Positions 5,562 through 9,439 of a DNA stretch of 9,439 bases are shown here, one piece after another (the first letter of the stretch is position 1; every line of letters begins with the position of its first letter). This stretch comes from Bacteroidota bacterium (GTDB lineage Bacteria; Bacteroidota; Bacteroidia; NORP154): contig NVRZ01000005.1 in the NCBI GenBank assembly GCA_002401055.1, forward strand, positions 5,496-14,934. Direction: 5' to 3'. Under the pieces are notes generated by a model, which saw only the letters and a list, made by a program, of their open reading frames with translations, was not told the DNA's origin and did not search any database. The position numbers and the translations under genes are program-made.

Positions 5562-8210
5562 TTAATTCAACTTTGCGACTTCCGTCTTCAGAATTCTTTT
5601 AGCAGATTCCTTCTCCTTCAACTCCGTTACCAATTCCAATGCTTCGGGAACAGTTTCGCAAAGGATAGTGATAAATGCACCGTCGATTGCATTTTTGAAA
5701 GTCCAGTTAATCGCCTTTACCTCATCATATATAACCTTGATCGGAACACTCCTTTCAGCTTGCTCAATCCCAATAATCAAAAGATCCACTATCTCCTTGG
5801 CTGTTCGTCCACGTAAATATTTGTCTTGCCGTATTACAATCTCATCAAAAAGTTTTGCGGAAATTGAACCAAATTCAATAATATCCTCATCGCGCCTGTC
5901 GCCTGTACCGGCTATTACACCAATCTTCACCGTTGCATCAATATTTTCCAGATACGAATTAATAGCATTGAGCCCAGCAGGATTATGTGCAAAATCCAGC
6001 AGCACCTTGAACCTATCAAACTCAAACAGGTTCATTCTGCCTGGAGTCTGAGCAGGAGAAGGTATAAATGTTTGTAATGACATTCTAAGTTCCTCAATCT
6101 TTACATTCCTGATAAATCCTGTTAGCGCTGCGACCAATATATTCTGCACCATAAATAGTGCGGTACCATTAAATGTCAATGGCATATTTGTGGCCTTGTC
6201 AATCCTGATTTTCCACCCTGCCTTATTAATTGTTACATATCCATTTTCATAAATAGCAGCTACCCCTCCTTTTTTGCAGTGTGCTTTTATCCGAGGATTG
6301 TTCTCTTCCATGCTAAACAAAGCCACATTGCAATCAACATTCTTCCTCATCTCGTAAACCAGATCATCATCTGCATTTAATATGGCATAGCCATCCCTGA
6401 ACACAGAATTTGGAACAATAGATTTGACTTTGGCAAGCTGTTCGATAGTATCGATATCCTTTAAGCCCAAATGATCGGGCGCAACATTGGTTACTATTCC
6501 AATATCACAGTTACTAAATGCGAGTCCAGATCTCAACATTCCTCCTCTTGCACATTCAACCACCGCAAAATCCACAGTAGGGTCCTTCAAAACAAACTCC
6601 GTACTCATAGGGCCTGAGCAATCACCTTTTTCGAGCATTCGATTTTGAATATAGATTCCATCAGATGTAGTGTAGCCCACCTTTTTACCCACATTTTTCA
6701 TGATATGTGCAATCAGGCGTACTGTGGTTGTCTTGCCATTTGTTCCGGTAACGCCAACAATGGGAATCAACGCATTACTTCCTGGAGGGTATAACATCTC
6801 AATTACCGGTTCTGCAACATTTCGTGGAAAGCCTTCCGTAGGATCGAGGTGCATTCTAAAACCAGGTGCTGCATTGACCTCTAGTACCGCTCCATTGTTC
6901 TCATTCAAGGGCGTAGTAATATCTGGTGCCATAACATCCATTCCACAGATATCCAAACCAATTACCCTAGACGCCCGCTCCGCCATAAAAATATTATAGG
7001 GATGTACTTTATGAGTAACATCCTTTGATGTACCGCCTGTACTCAGGTTAGCGGTCGTTTTCAAATAGAGAACTTCACTTTTCGGCAGCTTTGATTTAAG
7101 TGTCAGTTTATTTTCCTTCAAGATACGCTTGGTCATCTTGTCCACGGTAATTTCAGTCAGCACGTTTTCATGACCATAGCCTCTCCTCGGGTCAGAATTA
7201 ACTTTATCAATCAATTGTTGAATTGTCGATTTGCCATCGCCTATTACATGTGCAGGTGTCCTTTTCGCCGCTGCAATAAATTTGTAGTCAATTATTAATA
7301 ACCTATAATCAAATCCTACAATAAATTTTTCGATTATTACTCTTCTCGAATAATGTTGTGCGGTTTCAAATGCAACTCTTGCCTCTCTCAATGTAGAGAT
7401 GTTGATCGTAGCCCCCTTACCATGATTTCCATCAACTGGTTTAATTACTACCGGGAATCCGATTCGTTTAAGCTCTCTTTCCAATTCCTCCATTCGTCTT
7501 AAAATCACACCTCTGGGCACAGGGATACCCGCTCGGTCCAATAAATACTTAGTGTCTTCCTTATCACATGCTAACTCAACGGCAATACTGCTCGTCTGAC
7601 CACTAATTGTAGCGCGCATTCTCTTTTGATTGACCCCATAACCCAGCTGAATAAGAGAGTATTTATTGAGTCTGATAAAAGGAATATTTCTCGATTTAGC
7701 TTCTTCCACAATAGACCCAGTACTCGGGCCTAACCGGCCACTTTCTCTTAACTCACGCATTGTTTGAATATCGGTAGTTAGATCATAGTCTTTATTATTG
7801 ACTAGGGCCGCTACAATCCGAATGGAGGCTTTGGCAGCGTAAATGCCTACCTTTTCCTCTGTATAGGTAAACACGACGTTGTAAACTCCTGGTTCCGAAG
7901 TTTCTCTGGTCCTACCGAATCCGCAATCCATTCCCGCCAACGTTTGAATTTCAAGGGCGATGTGCTCCGCTATATGGCCCATCCAGGTGCCCTCTTTAAC
8001 CCGCTCAAAAAATCCTCCAGGCGCGCCAACCGAACATCGGTGCTCATACATAGATGGGAGCAATTTTTTCATCCTAGAATAAAATCCTCTAATCTTATTA
8101 GAAGGCTTTGTTTCCATTTCTTCCAAGTCAAGACGCATCACAATGAGCTTGTGTCTTCGATTGGACCAATAATTTGGCCCCTTCATCACACGTATATCTA
8201 ATATTTTCAT
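5562..8210 (-). CDS. cphA: Cyanophycin synthetase
   Basis: An 882-residue, full-length CphA starting at ATG 8210, with AGAGGA six bases upstream as a plausible ribosome binding site. It polymerises aspartate and arginine into cyanophycin (multi-L-arginyl-poly-L-aspartate), a cytosolic nitrogen, carbon and energy store, using ATP for each bond. Domain order: N-domain about 1-160 with RGPNYWS-like GPNYWSNRRHKLIVMRLDLE and CGFGRTRETSEPGVYNVVF; ATP-grasp domain about 215-470 (Asp addition) with VVIKPVDGNHGKGATINI and LEVNAAPGFRMHLDP; Mur-ligase-like domain about 480-880 (Arg addition) with P-loop GVTGTNGKTTT (486-496), ECARGGMLRSGL, TNVAPDHLG, DFAHNPAGL and GDRRDED. All key motifs look intact. 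The N-domain also carries HIAEH (79-83). It is divergent from cphB and is probably followed in the same transcript by the ATL gene. Confidence 0.97.
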   Translation of the reverse strand: MKILDIRVMKGPNYWSNRRHKLIVMRLDLEEMETKPSNKIRGFYSRMKKLLPSMYEHRCSVGAPGGFFERVKEGTWMGHIAEHIALEIQTLAGMDCGFGRTRETSEPGVYNVVFTYTEEKVGIYAAKASIRIVAALVNNKDYDLTTDIQTMRELRESGRLGPSTGSIVEEAKSRNIPFIRLNKYSLIQLGYGVNQKRMRATISGQTSSIAVELACDKEDTKYLLDRAGIPVPRGVILRRMEELERELKRIGFPVVIKPVDGNHGKGATINISTLREARVAFETAQHYSRRVIIEKFIVGFDYRLLIIDYKFIAAAKRTPAHVIGDGKSTIQQLIDKVNSDPRRGYGHENVLTEITVDKMTKRILKENKLTLKSKLPKSEVLYLKTTANLSTGGTSKDVTHKVHPYNIFMAERASRVIGLDICGMDVMAPDITTPLNENNGAVLEVNAAPGFRMHLDPTEGFPRNVAEPVIEMLYPPGSNALIPIVGVTGTNGKTTTVRLIAHIMKNVGKKVGYTTSDGIYIQNRMLEKGDCSGPMSTEFVLKDPTVDFAVVECARGGMLRSGLAFSNCDIGIVTNVAPDHLGLKDIDTIEQLAKVKSIVPNSVFRDGYAILNADDDLVYEMRKNVDCNVALFSMEENNPRIKAHCKKGGVAAIYENGYVTINKAGWKIRIDKATNMPLTFNGTALFMVQNILVAALTGFIRNVKIEELRMSLQTFIPSPAQTPGRMNLFEFDRFKVLLDFAHNPAGLNAINSYLENIDATVKIGVIAGTGDRRDEDIIEFGSISAKLFDEIVIRQDKYLRGRTAKEIVDLLIIGIEQAERSVPIKVIYDEVKAINWTFKNAIDGAFITILCETVPEALELVTELKEKESAKRILKTEVAKLN

Positions 8211-8229
8211 ACCAGTTCCTCTGATTTAT

Positions 8230-8245
8230 TCCTTTTTTAAAAGGA
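8230..8245. repeat. Perfect 7-base palindrome just upstream of cphA
   Basis: TCCTTTT (8230-8236) and AAAAGGA (8239-8245) are perfect reverse complements separated by two bases. The site is 20-35 bases upstream of the cphA ATG, in its leader or core promoter. It could be an operator; as a stem it would have too small a loop to form in RNA without opening base pairs. Confidence 0.45.
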
Positions 8246-8251
8246 GTGCCT

Positions 8252-8294
8252 GCCCGAAATATTCAGGCGGGCAAATATCCTGATTTATTTCGGC
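8252..8294. repeat. Imperfect 16-base inverted repeat in the cphA-cphB divergent region
   Basis: The left arm GCCCGAAATATTCAGG (8252-8267) pairs with the right arm CCTGATTTATTTCGGC (8279-8294) over an 11-base loop, with small bulges in the middle. A shorter alternative stem, TGCCCG (8251-8256) with CGGGCA (8268-8273), shares the left arm, so two mutually exclusive structures are possible. There is no U-tract next to the stem and no gene ends here, so it is not a terminator. It sits between two divergent starts, which favours an operator or leader structure. Confidence 0.5.
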
Positions 8295-8341
8295 TTTTAT
8301 AGTTAGAATGCAGTGTTTGTTGAAAAATAATTGCACGCTTA

Positions 8342-8373
8342 TTTCAACGGTTATACCGGATACTTTACATTTG
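8342..8373 (+). promoter_or_regulatory. Candidate Bacteroidota promoter for cphB
   Basis: TACATTTG at 8366-8373 matches the -7 consensus TAnnTTTG perfectly. A partial -33 box, TTTC at 8342-8345, is 20 bases upstream. Transcription would begin near 8380, inside the open frame that starts with TTG at 8331 but upstream of the GTG at 8397. The box therefore argues for the GTG start. Perfect 6-base matches arise by chance in AT-rich DNA, so this is suggestive only. Confidence 0.35.
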
Positions 8374-8396
8374 CAGCGAACAATAACATAAGTAAG

Positions 8397-9290
8397 GTGG
8401 ATATTCCGCGAGGTAAGCTCATTGCTATAGGTGGTGCGGTAAATAAAGGGGACAATGAAGAATTAGAATCTTCAGAACAATCCAGCAACGATTTTTTTGA
8501 ATTGGGCATCCTGGCCCGAATGTTAAAGGAACTGCCCGAACCAGGTTCCAGAATAGAAATAATCACAACTGCTTCTGAAATACCAGAGGAAACGGGACAG
8601 CGATACGTGGAGGCCTTTGCAAGGCTGGACCATAGCAACACAGATGTGATCCATATTCAAAATCGTGATGACGTAGACGATCCGGCCTATGCCGCAAGAA
8701 TATTTACAGCTGGCGCAGTACTCTTCACTGGAGGCAATCAACTCCGATTGAGTTCAATATTTGGTGGGACGAATTTTATTGATGTAATGCATAAAAAATA
8801 TATGCAGGAGGAATTTATTATTGCAGGAACCAGTGCAGGAGCGATGGCTATGTCCAATATTATGATCCAAGGATCAAGTTCAGTCGCCTTATTAAAAAAT
8901 GAAGTGAAAATATCAAGAGGATTAGGGTTTATAAAAGAAGTTACAATTGACTCACATTTTGTTAAGAGGGGACGATTTAGCCGATTGTTTCAAGCAGTTG
9001 CAACGAATCCTGTATGTGTAGGAATTGGATTGGGTGAAGACACGGGGCTACTAATTACAGAAGGAAACAAGATGGAAGCAATCGGTTCCGGCCTGGTAAT
9101 TATCGTAGACGGACAAAACATTCGACATTCAAATATCGCTTCGGCACGTGATAATGAACCTATTTCCATCGAGAATTTGGTGGTGCATATTCTGGTAAAC
9201 GGAAATGGATATATTTTATCGGAAAGAAAATTCCTAGCCTCCTACTCTGAGGAATTCAAGGTCGAAATTGAAAACTTAAGTAATGAATAG
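8397..9290 (+). CDS. cphB: Cyanophycinase (peptidase family S51)
   Basis: This cytosolic exopeptidase hydrolyses cyanophycin to beta-Asp-Arg dipeptides and is the partner of the divergent cphA. From GTG 8397 it has 297 residues, the usual length, and starts MDIPRGKLIAIGG; the frame remains open to a TTG at 8331, which would add 22 unconserved residues and place a promoter-like box inside the gene. S51 motifs, numbered from the TTG, are GKLIAIGGAVNKG (28-40), LFTGGNQLRL (131-140), the nucleophile elbow GTSAGA with Ser168, IDSHFVKRGRFSRL with His209, and GIGLGEDTGLL with Glu236; together these give the Ser-His-Glu triad. The DSHF motif has Ser where cyanobacterial enzymes commonly have Gln, a possible specificity difference. 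Its 3' end overlaps trmB on the opposite strand. A dipeptidase that would finish the pathway is not in the window. Confidence 0.93.
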   Translation: MDIPRGKLIAIGGAVNKGDNEELESSEQSSNDFFELGILARMLKELPEPGSRIEIITTASEIPEETGQRYVEAFARLDHSNTDVIHIQNRDDVDDPAYAARIFTAGAVLFTGGNQLRLSSIFGGTNFIDVMHKKYMQEEFIIAGTSAGAMAMSNIMIQGSSSVALLKNEVKISRGLGFIKEVTIDSHFVKRGRFSRLFQAVATNPVCVGIGLGEDTGLLITEGNKMEAIGSGLVIIVDGQNIRHSNIASARDNEPISIENLVVHILVNGNGYILSERKFLASYSEEFKVEIENLSNE

Positions 9291-9439
9291 GCTTATTGGC
9301 CTCTAGATATTTGTTTTCGTAATAGGTTTTTATTTCAACTTCCTCTTTTAAGTTTCCTCGCGAATAGATATCTCGACTTTCCTCTATTATCCTACAACCT
9401 TCTGTCCGCGCAGAATCAATTGTGTATTCGAACAAGCCA
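9256..9439 (-). CDS. trmB: tRNA (guanine-N7)-methyltransferase TrmB, C-terminal 60 residues (partial)
   Basis: A leftward frame enters from the right edge and stops with TGA at 9258-9256. The 60 visible residues begin GLFEYTIDSARTEG and include the D-I/L-Y segment and IKTYYENKYLEANKPIHYLSF. The pattern LFEYT...DLY...IKTxYExxFLxxGxxIxYLxF is the C-terminal signature of the TrmB family, where I-K-T-x-Y-E contributes to tRNA and substrate binding. TrmB methylates G46 in the tRNA variable loop using S-adenosylmethionine; the methyltransferase core lies outside the window. The last 12 codons, stop included, overlap the end of cphB (9256-9290), a convergent overlap with no room for a conventional terminator between the genes. 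Identification is by pattern, from a short stretch. Confidence 0.82.
   Translation of the reverse strand, partial: GLFEYTIDSARTEGCRIIEESRDIYSRGNLKEEVEIKTYYENKYLEANKPIHYLSFQFRP

Larger units (their letters stand above)
8221..8294. repeat. Three copies of a CTGATTTATT-like motif between cphA and cphB
   Basis: CTGATTTATT occurs exactly at 8221-8230 and 8280-8289, and a related inverted copy (GAAATATTCAGG, reading CCTGAATATTTC on the minus strand) lies at 8256-8267. All three fall within 75 bases of the divergent intergenic region. This arrangement would suit a shared operator for cphA and cphB, but no regulator or known site matches. Confidence 0.45.

Noticed and set aside
5552..5563. Short palindrome AACCT-AA-AGGTT at the cphA stop
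   Set aside because: Five base pairs with a two-base spacer is expected by chance and has no associated signal.
5668..6051. 127-residue frame on the + strand
   Set aside because: It lies opposite the Mur-ligase part of cphA, where conserved motifs fix the coding strand.
8252..8294. Rho-independent terminator
   Set aside because: Both flanking genes start, not end, here, and no T-run follows the stem on either strand.
8351..8641. 96-residue frame on the - strand
   Set aside because: It is antisense to the conserved start of cphB and shows no recognisable domain.
1..9439. CRISPR array, tRNA, rRNA, insertion sequence or diversity-generating retroelement
   Set aside because: No regularly spaced repeats, cloverleaf or rRNA sequence, transposase or reverse transcriptase could be found on either strand by reading.

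Overview
The window looks like a chromosomal segment of a member of the Bacteroidota, possibly Cytophagales-like. The evidence is a type IX secretion (T9SS) cargo with a gliding-motility-type C-terminal domain beside a PorP/SprF protein, a Bacteroidota-style Mrp N-terminus, AT-rich DNA, weak Shine-Dalgarno sites and TAnnTTTG-like promoter boxes. The placement is by protein family only; nothing here fixes genus or species.

Left end (1-430). The first 350 bases hold two broken housekeeping genes pointing at each other. The first 23 codons of infA (IF-1) run rightward from 62 and stop matching IF-1 at about 130. The first 74 codons of mrp run leftward from 346 and stop matching Mrp at about 125-131. 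Both lose their family match at the same spot, so this is a rearrangement breakpoint or an assembly/amplification chimera, not two intact genes. A short open C-terminal peptide of unknown origin ends directly before infA.

Middle (432-5109, all leftward). A small four-helix-bundle protein (TIGR02436/S23-like) lies downstream of a T9SS pair. The pair is a secreted multidomain protein (signal peptide, N-rich beta-structured region, three SprB-like repeats, type-B/CHU_C C-terminal domain) followed after 10 bases by an outer-membrane PorP/SprF protein. The PorP/SprF protein is unusual: four ~80-residue repeats join it to an OmpA-like peptidoglycan-binding domain. The inferred working model is that the cargo crosses the outer membrane through T9SS and is held or processed with the help of its adjacent PorP partner, which may be anchored to peptidoglycan through the OmpA domain.

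Right (5209-9439). A full-length cyanophycin synthetase (cphA, leftward) and a cyanophycinase (cphB, rightward) are divergent across a short intergenic region rich in inverted and direct repeats. Together they give synthesis and breakdown of the storage polymer multi-L-arginyl-poly-L-aspartate. An alkyltransferase-like DNA-binding protein (Cys-to-Ala MGMT homologue) follows cphA closely, probably in the same transcript. At the right edge the C-terminal 60 codons of trmB (tRNA m7G46 methyltransferase) run leftward and overlap the 3' end of cphB by 35 bases. No gene-free stretch longer than 300 bases is present; no tRNA, rRNA, CRISPR or IS element was seen.
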